DNA of 64,000 nucleotides from positions 39,040,751-39,104,750 of the forward strand of contig OY978530.1 in NCBI GenBank assembly GCA_963854835.1, read 5' to 3'. The translations under genes and the position numbers were made by a program. The notes beneath the pieces are model-generated. The model saw nothing but the letters and a program-made list of their open reading frames with translations, was not told the DNA's origin and did not search any database. How positions within the stretch are numbered: the first letter of the stretch is position 1; each line of letters opens with the position of its first letter. This DNA comes from Megamerina dolium. Taxonomy: Eukaryota > Arthropoda > Insecta > Diptera > Megamerinidae. Of the stretch, positions 21,727 to 37,135 are shown piece by piece.

Positions 21727-24700
21727 TTACTTACTTATGTGGCCATAACAACCGAATATCGATTTAGGCCGAAAATAACATGCTTCGCCAGCCATCTCTG
21801 TTCTTCGCTAGCTGGCGCCAGTTAGAAATTCCAAGCGCCGTCAGGTTCTCCAGTACTTGGTCTTTCCACCGGAGGTTTGGTCTTCCTCTTTTGCGTCGTC
21901 CTCCAGCGGGTTCCGAATATAACACCTTCTTAGCTGGAGCGTGTTCTTCCATTCGCTCGACGTGACCTAGCCAGCGCAGCCGCTGGATTTTGATGCGCTT
22001 TACTATGTCAATATCGGCATACAGCTCGTACAGCTCATGGTTGTACCTTATTCGGTACTCGCCACCAACGCAAATAGGTCCAAAGATCTTGCGTAGGACT
22101 TTTCTCTCGAAAACTCCAAGTATTCGCTCATCCGAGGTGGAAATTGTCCAGGCTTCAGCGCCATATGTTAGGACAGGCATGATGAGAGACTTGTAGAGTG
22201 TAGTTTTCGTTCTTCGAGAGAGGGCTCGACTTCTCAATTGCTTACCCAGCCCAAAGTAACACCTGTTAGCAAGAGTTATCCTACGCATGATCTCCAAGCT
22301 GACGTCATTACTGCTGTTAATGCTGGTTCCAAGATAGACAAAGTCCCTTACTACTTCAAAAGCGTAGTTGTCAACAGTGACGTGCTGTCCAAGACGCCGG
22401 GACTCTTTGTTTGTTGACACTAGATACTTCGTCTTGCCCTCGTTCACCGTGAGACCCATCCGACGCGACTCTCTTTCCAACTCTGAGAATGCTGCACTGA
22501 CTGCTCGCGTGTTCATGCCGATTATGTCAATATCGTCGGCATACGCTAACAGCATGACACTTTTGTTGAAGATAGTGCCATTATGTCGTAGATCAGCAGC
22601 TCGTATTATTTTCTCCATAATAAGATTGAAGAAGTCGCACGATAACGAATCACCTTGTCTGAAACCCCGTTCGGTATTAAACGGTGCGGAGAGGTCCTTC
22701 CCAATTTTCACTGCACAACGGGAGTTATGCAGTGTCATTCTACAAAGTCGAATGAGCTTTGCAGGAATACCGAACTCAGACATTGTTGCGTAGAGGTAAT
22801 CCCTTACCGGACTGTCGAAAGCGGCTTTATAATCAACAAATAGGTGGTGTGTGTCGATCTGTTTTTCTTGGGTCTTCTCCAGGATTTTGCGCAGTGTGAA
22901 AATCTGGTCGATGGTGGATTTACCAGGTCTGAAGCCACACTGATAAGGTCCAATCAGGTTGCTGAGCATAGGCTTCAACCTTTCACACAGTATGCTCTAT
23001 AGAACCTTGTATGCGATGCTCAGGAGACTTATTCCACGGTAGTTGGCGCAAATTGTGGGGTCTCCTTTTTATGTACAGGACAGAGAACACTGAGCCTCCA
23101 ATCATCAGGCATGCTTTCATCCGACCATATTCTGCTTATGAGCTGGTGCATGCGGGTGAGCAGCTCATCGCCTCCGGTCTTAAACAACTCGGCAGGCAGG
23201 CCATCAGCACCTGCAGCTTTGTTGTTCTTCAGCCTTAAAATGGCCGTTTCAACCTCGTCATAGTCGGGTGGTGGAACATCAACACCATCATCTGTAATTG
23301 GGGTTATCGGGCATTCCCCTCCACTGGCGGAATTGTTCGTAGCATCGCCATTCAGTAACGTGGAGAAGTGTTCCCTCCATAGGCTCAGTACACTCTGGAC
23401 ATCCGTAACCAGATTCCCATTTCCATCACGACAAGAAGAGGCTCCGGGATTTAAACCTCCACTCAGGCTCTTGATCTTTTCAAAGAATTTTCGAGTCTCA
23501 TTCTTGTCGGTGCACATCTCTATCTCCTCACGCTCGCGTCTTTCCAACTCCCTCTTCTTGCGCCTGAAAAGACGTCTCTCTGCACTCCTTTTCTCTCTAT
23601 ACCGCTCCTTAACAGCTCGCGTTACGCCTGCACGCAGAGTTTTTCTGTAGGCGGCGTCTTTCTCTGCGGTAGCGTCGCGACACTCCTGATCATACCACTC
23701 ATTCCTCAGAGGCCGGTAGTAACCGATTACCTCCTCGGCAGCAGTAGTCATGGAGCGGGATATATGTGTCCACCGTGCGCATGTATCATCAAGTGGGGGA
23801 GTGTTCTGCATAAGCAGATCCGATAGTCGAGTGGAAAAAGCATCTGCTGTCTCTGGTGATTGCAGCTTACTGACGTCGAGCTTTCTCTGTGTGGGACTTC
23901 TCTTGTTATTTGCGACACATAGGTGTGTGCGCACCTTAGCTGCAACAAGGTAGTGTCGAGTCCGAGTCGATGTTGGCACCACGGATCGATTTCACGTCCA
24001 TCACACTGGAAGCATGCCTTCCGTCAATCAACACATGATCAATTTGGTTTCTTGTACCATGATCTGGAGACAGCCATGTCGCTTTGTGGATGTCGAGATG
24101 CTGGAATCTGGTACCACCAATTACCATGTTTCGTGCTGCGACGAAGTCGATCAGCCTCATTCCGTTATCGGAGGTGTTTTGGTGGAGGCTGAATTTTCCG
24201 ACAGTTGGACCAAAGGTACCTTCCTTGCCCACCCTGGCATTAAAGTCGCCAAGCACGATTTTGATATCGTGGCGGGGGCAGCGGTCATAAGCTTCTTCGA
24301 GGCGCTGAAAGAAGCTCTCCTTGGTCACATTGTCCTTCTCATCCGTCGGAGCGTGGGCACATATAAGGCTGATGTTGAAAAATTTTGCCTTGATGCGGAT
24401 TGTGGCCAGCCGTTCATTCACAGGCGTGAACTGTGAGACAAGATGTCGTAGTCTCTTGCTGACCAAAAATCCACATCCTAATTCGTGCCTTTCAGCATGG
24501 CAACTGTAGTAGATGTCACAGGACGCTCTTTTGGAGCAGCCCTGTCCTGTCCATCGCATTTCCTGGAGAACGGTGATGTCAGCTCTGTATTTTTCGAGGA
24601 CATCAACCAGCTGGATAGAGGCACCCTTCCTATAAAGGGATCGGACATTCCAGGTGCATATCCGTAAATCGTTGTCCTTTTTTCGTTTGCGGGGGTCATC

Positions 24701-25094
24701 AACAAAATCGGTAGTCCTTATCCGAGGCATATTTGTTTATTTCATTGGGGCGGTTTTTTATGTGGCGGGTCCCAAACCCAACGCACAACCTCTAACCGAG
24801 GAGATTTTCGCCAATCACTTCAGCCGCCTCCCAGCGGGTGCCAGGAAGACGTTGCCCGGTGGTCGCCACATGGAGGGCCCCCATTAATAATAATGAAAGC
24901 GCCATCACAGAGTAAGCAGAGCAAGCTATATGACTACCCCTCATTAACAAATAAAGGTATCATCACATAGCTCTCAGATCAAACTACATGACAGCCAGTG
25001 AGTTGACTTGAGATGAGTTCAACAAGGATTGCGCTAGCCCCACCTGGTTGAGGCAGTTAGACACGTTACCTTGCGAAAACACCACCAGACCACC
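21727..25094 (-). mobile_element. RTE copy B, full-length, mutated
   Basis: It runs on the minus strand from the leader (5' end GGTGGTCTGG at 25094) to the (AAGT)n tail at 21727-21736, bracketed by a short duplication. Length and order match the intact copy at 43957. Three lesions break the single ORF: a 4-base insertion near 23952, a frameshift near 23065, and an in-frame TAG at about 22996. The first 181 bases of the leader (24914-25094) are also the outer end of the large palindrome's left arm. Confidence 0.92.
21764..24730 (-). pseudogene. RTE copy B endonuclease-reverse transcriptase
   Basis: Starts at ATG 24730 (MPRIRTTDFVDDPRKRKKDND). Endonuclease motifs (CTWNVRSLY, LQEMRW, VLGDFNARVGKEG) run to 23955. 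A middle region with the conserved SETADAFSTRLSDLL-type segment lies in 23982-23029. The RT palm and C-terminus occupy 22978-21764 (CGFRPGKSTIDQIF, VDYKAAFDS, GFRQGDSLSCDFF, LLAYADDIDIIG, RWLGHVERMEEH), ending in MLFSA. Each segment is almost identical to the intact copy, so inactivation is recent. The single-ORF plan with AP endonuclease first and no RNase H fits the RTE clade. Confidence 0.9.
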
Positions 25095-25105
25095 AATTAA
25101 CTTAC

Positions 25106-25331
25106 ATTACAAAAAAACTTACATTACATGTACATTAAAATTAATTTATATCAATTAATTTACATCAACTGAATTAAAGCACAAGCAAATATACAAACTT
25201 ATTTACATGCCTACATGTACGGGTTCGACACCGAATCGCGACATGATTTTTATTATTATTATTTTTTTTTTTATTATTTATTTTATAAATATTTTTATTA
25301 TTTTTTTCTATAAATATGTAAAAAAATATGT
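25106..25331. other. AT-rich spacer in left arm
   Basis: Low-complexity A/T sequence with ATT and poly-T runs at 25247-25310. No gene is seen. Mirrored at 34442-34667. Confidence 0.5.
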
Positions 25332-26526
25332 ATGATGACGAATATATCAATATTCGGTATTTGTAACACGAATACGCGTGTTATACGCCTTACCGGCTTT
25401 CACCAATGGACATCAAAGTCCTTCGGACATGCAAGCATACTGGATATTGAAACTTCACTTGATTCTATCAACCCTTATATGCCATATGCCTTTGAAAGGA
25501 AATTCCTAACTTCCTTCCCTGATAGGTTCGCCTGGGAGGCGGAAGGATTCATGTCAAATTATACTCTCATCTTTACTGATGGCTCTAAGCTTGATGGAAG
25601 GGTGGGAGCAGGTTTGTATTCCGAATCATTCAACCTTAATATTTCTTTCCGCCTGCCTGACCACTGTAGTGTGTTTCAACCAGAAGTTAAACCGATTCAC
25701 AATGCACTTACTTGGATCAAAGAGAGCATTGTCTCCCGCAGAGACATCTGCATCTTGAGCGATCGCCATGCGGCAATTAAGTCCCTGGACTAATTTCTCG
25801 TGAAATCGAAGACCATTCTTGACTGCAGCAAATCTCTTAACGAGATGGCTGAGCAGCACAATATTCTTCTGTGCTGGGTACCCGTACACAGGGCTATACG
25901 AGGAAACTGCATGGCCGATGAGCTTGCAAGACAGGGTACAAAAGAGTCTCTAACCCAGGAGAATTCTCGGTTAGGGATCCCCATAGCTACGTGCAAGCTT
26001 AATTTGAAGGTTATCACCGCTAACGTCTTCCAGAAAATATGGACGGATACACCCATCTGTAGGACGGCGAAAGTGCTGTGGCCCCTACTCAGCAAGAAAC
26101 GATCACGAAAACTTGCCGATCTTAATAGGGTAGACATCTGGACTTATGTGGGAGTGGTCACTGGTCACTGCCTCATAGGTTCTCACGCTGTGAGACTAGG
26201 TTTGGTCAACCTCACTAATGACGTCTGCAGAAGGTGCAGAGATGAAGAGGAACTTGAGACGATCTCACATCTGCTATGTATCTGACCCGCTTTATATAAA
26301 ATTCGTAAAAAAATTTCTAGGACACTACCAGCTGAGTGACCTAGCCCAACTATCTCAGATCTATATTGTCAATCTCCTAAAATTTATTCAGCGTTCCGGT
26401 TGGTTCTGCGAGTAGTTAGGTGAAGGAAAAATCTGCGTGACGGTATCACAACGGGTCTAATTCTGGCCTATGTGCGCTCTCCCTCATTAGAGAGGGTGGC
26501 CACTCTAACCTAATCTAACCTATTGG
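25332..26526 (+). pseudogene. Non-LTR element 3' end with RNase H (left arm copy)
   Basis: The RNase H domain is recognisable: LIFTDGSKLDGRVGAGLYS, the Glu of FQPEVKPIHNAL, the Asp of CILSDRHAAIKSL, and the final Asp of NCMADELARQG. All four acidic positions are kept. A single in-frame TAA at 25791-25793 divides it, and a frameshift occurs near 26275. After RNase H comes a Cys-rich tail (CRRCRDEEELETISHLLC), as in LOA, I and R1 elements. The RT part is missing, so this is a 5'-truncated copy. The 3' UTR ends with CTAACCTAATCTAACC-type sequence near 26519. Clade not resolved; it differs from the LOA element at 8422. Confidence 0.8.
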
Positions 26527-26657
26527 GGCAGCAGCACATCGTCAACACCAACACCAGCAACAGTAACACTAAAGATTAGCATAACATTTTTATTTGCGCC
26601 ACTTGAAATTTCCCTATTAAAAATTACTCAGTTTTTTAATTGTATAGATGTACAATA

Positions 26658-27640
26658 CAGGGTCCGGCACTCGAAGTGTAACCAATTATAAAGGCCATAA
26701 ATTCAGTTTGGAAAATTACTTTTACTCAATTCAACGTACAAAATCTGTAAAAATAATACAAAATTCAGAATCAATTCACTTTTGCTCGATATGACCACCT
26801 TTGGCCTCGAGACTGGTGTATCTTTTAGTTCGTACCTTGTTCTCCAAAATGGCCCAAAGAGAATAATCCATTGGATTCGCGTCTGGTAAATTCGAAAGCC
26901 AATGTGTGGACGTTGTGAATTTCGGAACTTTGTTTTTCAACAATTCTTGTTTCACTCGAGCTTTGTGAGACGGCGTCGAGTCCTGCTGAAACGTCCATGG
27001 TCTGCCACCGAAATGTTAGTCTGTCCACGGCTTCAAAGCAACCTCCAGAATACTTTCCTGTTAATATATCGCATTTACCTTGACGCCAAGCTGGATGAAA
27101 ACTATTGGAGATCTGCGGTTACAGCGGCCCAAACCATTATCTGTGGCGGGTTCTGCCTCCTGGTGGAAAATCGATGACTCAAATTCTCATATGAACGGTT
27201 AACCCTATCGTTTTGAGAGTTTACGAATTGCTCAATTGGAAAAATTTTCTCGTCAGAAAACAGATCTTGTAAGGCTTGACGTCCAGATCATTTTTCAGTA
27301 TGCGGCGGATGCGGTCGTATATTTTCAGTTCTTTTGCCATTTGATTGGCACTTCGTCGGGGTTTTCGCTCAAGTCGCTTCTTAACTTTTTGAACCGTCTC
27401 ACGTGACGCTGCAGTCTTTTGATGACCTCCTCCATGACGTTATTTGATGCTACAGGTATTATTGTAAGGAGTTAAAGCAATCACTGTTTTTTCTTTCGCG
27501 TTCACTTTTTGGCAAAATGCGTTTTTGCGCTTGTAAACAATACTCCAAACTGTCATTTATAAACTTTTTAGACAGCTGATGCCCGTCCGTCAGCTGCGCG
27601 AGCGGTCTGAAGTTGGTTACACTTCGAGTACCGGACCCTG
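26658..27640 (-). mobile_element. Tc1/mariner transposon, inactive (left arm copy)
   Basis: 983 bases with inverted terminal repeats: CAGGGTCCGGCACTCGAAGT at 26658 and the complementary ...CGAGTACCGGACCCTG ending at 27640. They are flanked on both sides by TA (26656-26657, 27641-27642), the universal target of this superfamily. The transposase lies on the minus strand but is broken by many stops. Fragments read QIMVWAAVT and LPDANPMDYSLWAILENKV, the latter being the region of the third catalytic Asp. It can move only with help in trans, if at all. Confidence 0.9.
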
Positions 27641-27667
27641 TATAGATATAGACCATCTATTTTGATG

Positions 27668-28033
<366 letters not shown>

Positions 28034-28079
28034 TTGAAAATCTCTCTGTTATAATATAATTGAAAATATTTGCCACTTT

Positions 28080-28805
28080 ATTTCCACATTTCGCTGTTTT
28101 GTTGTTTACTGGAGACTTTCACGAATTTTCCGTAATTTAAATCCAGTTTAAAAAAAAGAAAGGTTTTTATTTTCTTGGGTTACACACAGCTAAAGTGAAA
28201 TCTCTATTCACTCGATATATCTCGATAAATTCACCAAAGTTATATTATTTCTCACCCAAATTTTCCTATTACCACCAATTTTTATATCGATAATTTATCT
28301 ATTATCGATATTTTTTCTTGATTGTCATAATTTTAAACTCACTCTCGTTGACAAAGTGAAATCGCTATTCACTCTATAAATCCTAATAAATTACTCAATT
28401 CCCAACAAAATTCACAAGTCACTGCACTTGCAACGATTTCCAAAAGACAATTTTTTTTTATACTGCCTCATCGTTATACGTTCCAATATCTTTAATTTTG
28501 GTCTGACATTACATCGATAACTTTTATTTTTTTAATCGATAAATTTATTATTATCGATTTTTGAATTTGGCGGTTACGAAGGAATTCTCATTTCACGAAA
28601 ATTAAAATTCTATCTCTAAAAATCCGTTAGCCTATCACAAAATCCCAGGTGAAATCTCCTACCTCAAGTAAGTTCATTTTCGAAGCAGAAAATCTGGTGC
28701 ATTTCCACACAAAGTTCTCAACAACCCCTTTTGAGGAACTAAATCCTTCTCTCCTGAAGGCCAAGCTGGAAGATCTCTCCAGCTATTATACGGATGTGAA
28801 AGCTG
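28080..28805 (+). repeat. BEL-type LTR/leader and gag start fragment (left arm)
   Basis: 28330-28805 is homologous to 35520-35985, and its end matches the start of BEL Gag at 1-3011 (coding for FEAENLVHF, then SLLKAKLEDLSSYY). The leader contains TATCGATA at 28287-28294 and 28304-28311, plus ATCGATA variants at about 28513-28555. The gag is cut after about 50 codons by the RTE sequence starting at 28806. No PBS was recognised. Confidence 0.7.
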
Positions 28806-29704
28806 CTGAAAATAATACGAGCTGCTGATCTACGACATAATGGCACTATCTTCAACAAAAGTGTCATGCTGTTAGCGTATGCCGACGATATTGACATAAT
28901 CGGCATGAACACGCGAGCAGTCAGTGCAGCATTCTCAGAGTTGGAAAGAGAGTCGCGTCGGATGGGTCTCACGGTGAACGAGGGCAAGACGAAGTATCTA
29001 GTGTCAACAAACAAAGAGTCCCGGCGTCTTGGACAGCACGTCGCTGTTGACAACTACGCTTTTGAAGTAGTAAGGGACTTTGTCTATCTTGGAACCAGCA
29101 TTAACAGCAGTAATGACGTCAGCTTGGAGATCATGCGTAGGATAACTCTTGCTAACAGGTGTTACTTTGGGCTGAGTAAGCAATTGAGAAGTCGAGCCCT
29201 CTCTCGAAGAACGAAAACTACACTCTACAAGTCTCTCATCATGCCTGTCCTAACATATGGCGCTGAAGCCTGGACAATTTCCACCTCGGATGAGCGAATA
29301 CTTGGAGTTTTCGAGAGAAAAGTCCTACGCAAGATCTTTGGACCTATTTGCGTTGGTGGCGAGTACCGAATAAGGTACAACCATGAGCTGTACGAGCTAT
29401 ATGCCGATATTGACATAGTAAAGCGCATCAAAATCCAGCGGCTGCGCTGGCTAGGTCATGTCGAGCGAATGGAAGAACACGCTCCAGCTAAGAAGGTGTT
29501 ATATTCGGAACCCGCTGGAGGACGACGCAAAAGAGGAAGACCAAACCTCCGGTGGAAAGACCAAGTACTGGAGAACCTGACGGCGCTTGGAATTTCTAAC
29601 TGGCGCCAGCTAGCGAAAAACAGAGATGGCTGGCGAAGCATGTTATTTTCGGCCTAAATCGATATTCGGTTGTTATGGCCACATAAGTAAGTAAGTAAGT
29701 AAGT
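28806..29704 (+). mobile_element. RTE copy D, 5'-truncated (left arm)
   Basis: Begins inside RT (coding for IRAADLRHNGTIF) and runs open from 28866 to 29657, through LLAYADDIDIIG and RWLGHVERMEEH to the natural C-terminus MLFSA. It ends with GGCCACATAAGTAAGTAAGT. It is nearly identical to copies B and G. The junction with BEL gag shares the short string GAAAA, suggesting microhomology. It has lost endonuclease and half of RT, so it is inactive. Confidence 0.9.
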
Positions 29705-30079
<375 letters not shown>

Positions 30080-30978
30080 ACTTACTTACTTACTTACTTA
30101 TGTGGCCATAACAACCGAATATCGATTTAGGCCGAAAATAACATGCTTCGCCAGCCATCTCTGTTTTTCGCTAGCTGGCGCCAGTTAGAAATTCCAAGCG
30201 CCGTCAGGTTCTCCAGTACTTGGTCTTTCCACCGGAGGTTTGGTCTTCCTCTTTTGCGTCGTCCTCCAGCGGGTTCCGAATATAACACCTTCTTAGCTGG
30301 AGCGTGTTCTTCCATTCGCTCGACATGACCTAGCCAGCGCAGCCGCTGGATTTTGATGCGCTTTACTATGTCAATATCGGCATATAGCTCGTACAGCTCA
30401 TGGTTGTACCTTATTCGGTACTCGCCACCAACGCAAATAGGTCCAAAGATCTTGCGTAGGACTTTTCTCTCGAAAACTCCAAGTATTCGCTCATCCGAGG
30501 TGGAAATTGTCCAGGCTTCAGCGCCATATGTTAGGACAGGCATGATGAGAGACTTGTAGAGTGTAGTTTTCGTTCTTCGAGAGAGGGCTCGACTTCTCAA
30601 TTGCTTACTCAGCCCAAAGTAACACCTGTTAGCAAGAGTTATCCTACGCATGATCTCCAAGCTGACGTCATTACTGCTGTTAATGCTGGTTCCAAGATAG
30701 ACAAAGTCCCTTACTACTTCAAAAGCGTAGTTGTCAACAGCGACGTGCTGTCCAAGACGCCGGGACTCTTTGTTTGTTGACACTAGATACTTCGTCTTGC
30801 CCTCGTTCACCGTGAGACCCATCCGACGCGACTCTCTTTCCAACTCTGAGAATGCTGCACTGACTGCTCGCGTGTTCATGCCGATTATGTCAATATCGTC
30901 GGCATACGCTAACAGCATGACACTTTTGTTGAAGATAGTGCCATTATGTCGTAGATCAGCAGCTCGTATTATTTTCAG
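30080..30978 (-). mobile_element. RTE copy D, mirror copy (right arm)
   Basis: Exact inverse of 28806-29704. Its open segment lies at 30918-30127 and encodes the same 263-residue RT C-terminal half. Confidence 0.9.
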
Positions 30979-31700
30979 CAGCTTTCACATCCGTATAATA
31001 GCTGGAGAGATCTTCCAGCTTGGCCTTCAGGAGAGAAGGATTTAGTTCCTCAAAAGGGGTTGTTGAGAACTTTGTGTGGAAATGCACCAGATTTTCTGCT
31101 TCGAAAATGAACTTACTTGAGGTAGGAGATTTCACCTGGGATTTTGTGATAGGCTAACGGATTTTTAGAGATAGAATTTTAATTTTCGTGAAATGAGAAT
31201 TCCTTCGTAACCGCCAAATTCAAAAATCGATAATAATAAATTTATCGATTAAAAAAATAAAAGTTATCGATGTAATGTCAGACCAAAATTAAAGATATTG
31301 GAACGTATAACGATGAGGCAGTATAATTGTCTTTTGGAAATCGTTGCAAGTGCAGTGACTTGTGAATTTTGTTGGGAATTGAGTAATTTATTAGGATTTA
31401 TAGAGTGAATAGCGATTTCACTTTGTCAACGAGAGTGAGTTTAAAATTATGACAATCAAGAAAAAATATCGATAATAGATAAATTATCGATATAAAAATT
31501 GGTGGTAATAGGAAAATTTGGGTGAGAAATAATATAACTTTGGTGAATTTATCGAGATATATCGAGTGAATAGAGATTTCACTTTAGCTGTGTGTAACCC
31601 AAGAAAATAAAAACCTTTCTTTTTTTTAAACTGGATTTAAATTACGGAAAATTCGTGAAAGTCTCCAGTAAACAACAAAACAGCGAAATGTGGAAATAAA
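30979..31700 (-). repeat. BEL-type LTR/leader and gag start fragment (right arm)
   Basis: Inverse of 28080-28805, differing by about 11 bases because the poly-T run at 28450 is shorter here (near 31325). Confidence 0.7.
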
Positions 31701-31742
31701 GTGGCAAATATTTTCAATTATATTATAACAGAGAGATTTTCA

Positions 31743-32105
<363 letters not shown>

Positions 32106-32132
32106 CATCAAAATAGATGGTCTATATCTATA

Positions 32133-33115
32133 CAGGGTCCGGTACTCGAAGTGTAACCAACTTCAAACCGCTCGCGCAGCTGACGGACGGGCATCAGCTG
32201 TCTAAAAAGTTTATAAATGACAGTTTGGAGTATTGTTTACAAGCGCAAAAACGCATTTTGCCAAAAAGTGAACGCGAAAGAAAAAACAGTGATTGCTTTA
32301 ACTCCTTACAATAATACCTGTAGCATCAAATAACGTCATGGAGGAGGTCATCAAAAGACTGCAGCGTCACGTGAGACGGTTCAAAAAGTTAAGAAGCGAC
32401 TTGAGCGAAAACCCCGACGAAGTGCCAATCAAATGGCAAAAGAACTGAAAATATACGACCGCATCCGCCGCATACTGAAAAATGATCTGGACGTCAAGCC
32501 TTACAAGATCTGTTTTCTGACGAGAAAATTTTTCCAATTGAGCAATTCGTAAACTCTCAAAACGATAGGGTTAACCGTTCATATGAGAATTTGAGTCATC
32601 GATTTTCCACCAGGAGGCAGAACCCGCCACAGATAATGGTTTGGGCCGCTGTAACCGCAGATCTCCAATAGTTTTCATCCAGCTTGGCGTCAAGGTAAAT
32701 GCGATATATTAACAGGAAAGTATTCTGGAGGTTGCTTTGAAGCCGTGGACAGACTAACATTTCGGTGGCAGACCATGGACGTTTCAGCAGGACTCGACGC
32801 CGTCTCACAAAGCTCGAGTGAAACAAGAATTGTTGAAAAACAAAGTTCCGAAATTCACAACGTCCACACATTGGCTTTCGAATTTACCAGACGCGAATCC
32901 AATGGATTATTCTCTTTGGGCCATTTTGGAGAACAAGGTACGAACTAAAAGATACACCAGTCTCGAGGCCAAAGGTGGTCATATCGAGCAAAAGTGAATT
33001 GATTCTGAATTTTGTATTATTTTTACAGATTTTGTACGTTGAATTGAGTAAAAGTAATTTTCCAAACTGAATTTATGGCCTTTATAATTGGTTACACTTC
33101 GAGTGCCGGACCCTG
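32133..33115 (+). mobile_element. Tc1/mariner transposon, inactive (right arm copy)
   Basis: Mirror of 26658-27640, with TA on both sides and the transposase sense on the plus strand. It carries the arm-specific differences at 32166 and shares all the stops of the other copy. Confidence 0.9.
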
Positions 33116-33246
33116 TATTGTACATCTATACAATTAAAAAACTGAGTAATTTTTAATAGGGAAATTTCAAGTGGCGCAAATAAAAATGTTATGCTAATCT
33201 TTAGTGTTACTGTTGCTGGTGTTGGTGTTGACGATGTGCTGCTGCC

Positions 33247-34441
33247 CCAATAGGTTAGATTAGGTTAGAGTGGCCACCCTCTCTAATGAGAGAGAGCGCA
33301 CATAGGCCAGAATTAGACCCGTTGTGATACCGTCACGCAGATTTTTCCTTCACCTAACTACTCGCAGAACCAACCGGAACGCTGAATAAATTTTAGGAGA
33401 TTGACAATATAGATCTGAGATAGTTGGGCTAGGTCACTCAGCTGGTAGTGTCCTAGAAATTTTTTTACGAATTTTATATAAAGCGGGTCAGATACATAGC
33501 AGATGTGAGATCGTCTCAAGTTCCTCTTCATCTCTGCACCTTCTGCAGACGTCATTAGTGAGGTTGACCAAACCTAGTCTCACAGCGTGAGAACCTATGA
33601 GGCAGTGACCAGTGACCACTCCCACATAAGTCCAGATGTCTACCCTATTAAGATCGGCAAGTTTTCGTGATCGTTTCTTGCTGAGTAGGGGCCACAGCAC
33701 TTTCGCCGTCCTACAGATGGGTGTATCCGTCCATATTTTCTGGAAGACGTTAGCGGTGATAACCTTCAAATTAAGCTTGCACGTAGCTATGGGGATCCCT
33801 AACCGAGAATTCTCCTGGGTTAGAGACTCTTTTGTACCCTGTCTTGCAAGCTCATCGGCCATGCAGTTTCCTCGTATAGCCCTGTGTACGGGTACCCAGC
33901 ACAGAAGAATATTGTGCTGCTCAGCCATCTCGTTAAGAGATTTGCTGCAGTCAAGAATGGTCTTCGATTTCACGAGAAATTAGTCCAGGGACTTAATTGC
34001 CGCATGGCGATCGCTCAAGATGCAGATGTCTCTGCGGGAGACAATGCTCTCTTTGATCCAAGTAAGTGCATTGTGAATCGGTTTAACTTCTGGTTGAAAC
34101 ACACTACAGTGGTCAGGCAGGCGGAAAGAAATATTAAGGTTGAATGATTCGGAATACAAACCTGCTCCCACCCTTCCATCAAGCTTAGAGCCATCAGTAA
34201 AGATGAGAGTATAATTTGACATGAATCCTTCCGCCTCCCAGGCGAACCTATCAGGGAAGGAAGTTAGGAATTTCCTTTCAAAGGCATATGGCATATAAGG
34301 GTTGATAGAATCAAGTGAAGTTTCAATATCCAGTATGCTTGCATGTCCGAAGGACTTTGATGTCCATTGGTGAAAGCCGGTAAGGCGTATAACACGCGTA
34401 TTCGTGTTACAAATACCGAATATTGATATATTCGTCATCAT
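33247..34441 (-). pseudogene. Non-LTR element 3' end with RNase H (right arm copy)
   Basis: Mirror of 25332-26526, with the same premature TAA (now 33980-33982) and frameshift. Shared lesions show that duplication happened after decay. Confidence 0.8.
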
Positions 34442-34678
34442 ACATATTTTTTTACATATTTATAGAAAAAAATAATAAAAATATTTATAAAATAAATAAA
34501 AAAAAAAAAAATAATAATAATAAAAATCATGTCGCGATTCGGTGTCGAACCCGTACATGTAGGCATGTAAATAAGTTTGTATATTTGCTTGTGCTTTAAT
34601 TCAGTTGATGTAAATTAATTGATATAAATTAATTTTAATGTACATGTAATGTAAGTTTTTTTGTAATGTAAGTTAATT

Positions 34679-35233
34679 GGTGGTCTGGTGGTGTTTTCGC
34701 AAGGTAACGTGTCTAACTGCCTCAACCAGGTGGGGCTAGCGCAATCCTTGTTGAACTCATCTCAAGTCAACTCACTGGCTGTCATGTAGTTTGATCTGAG
34801 AGCTATGTGATGATACCTTTATTTGTTAATGAGGGGTAGTCATATAGCTTGCTCTGCTTTGGATCTTTGGACCTATTTGCGTTGGTGGCGAGTACCGAAT
34901 AAGGTACAACCATGAGCTGTACGAGCTATATGCCGATATTGACATAGTAAAGCGCATCAAAATCCAGCGGCTGCGCTGGCTAGGTCATGTCGAGCGAATG
35001 GAAGAACACGCTCCAGCTAAGAAGGTGTTATATTCGGAACCCGCTGGAGGACGACGCAAAAGAGGAAGACCAAACCTCCGGTGGAAAGACCAAGTACTGG
35101 AGAACCTGACGGCGCTTGGAATTTCTAACTGGCGCCAGCTAGCGAAAAACAGAGATGGCTGGCGAAGCATGTTATTTTCGGCCTAAATCGATATTCGGTT
35201 GTTATGGCCACATAAGTAAGTAAGTAAGTAAGT
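34679..35233 (+). mobile_element. RTE copy E: leader fused to 3' end at anomalous junction
   Basis: 34679-34859 is RTE leader (end of the right arm). 34861-35233 is the last 370 bases of an RTE, identical to 29332-29704, including the sequence variant GAGCTATATG that the intact copy lacks. It reads as an internally deleted RTE or as an assembly join. The residual frame at 34998-35186 ends in the normal MLFSA. Confidence 0.8.
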
Positions 35234-36803
<1,570 letters not shown>

Positions 36804-37135
36804 GTGGATGCCTCCTCGCGCAGATCACAATATTTGGCATCACAATATTACTGCCGTAACTGTTTGTCTCGGTCTCACGTTACCGGAGACTGTGACTCCC
36901 CACACAGCTGCAAAAAATGCCGGCTAGCACACCACACGCTCCTACATCCGGACACTGCATCTGTAAGGATAATATCGAAACCTCGTGGTGACCCTCCACA
37001 GCCTCGTCGTCGAAGTTCCTCAAACTCTCGTTGCAACGCAACACTCGCAATCGAAGACACAATCAGCTCACTTAACACAGGCACTCAATTCATGCGCAAG
37101 TGCATGCGGGCCGCGATATCTAAATCTCTTTAGAC
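36804..37135 (+). pseudogene. Second BEL-type Gag fragment with zinc knuckles
   Basis: An open stretch encodes CRNCLSRSHVTGDCDSPHSC and then KKCRLAHHTLLHP, the BEL/Pao Gag zinc-knuckle layout, but clearly diverged from the knuckles of the element at 1-3011. It is therefore from another BEL family, joined to the previous fragment near 36800. The frame ends at 37131-37133 in a CTAAATCTCTTTAGAC string. Confidence 0.65.

Noticed and set aside
24014..24436. Antisense reading frames inside RTE copies (also at 44585-45094, 57014-57454)
   Set aside because: They are conserved only because the sense ORF is conserved. There are no motifs of their own.
26503..26520. Telomere-like TTAGG repeats (CTAACCTAATCTAACC)
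   Set aside because: Only two or three imperfect units in a non-LTR 3' UTR, and flies lack TTAGG telomeres.
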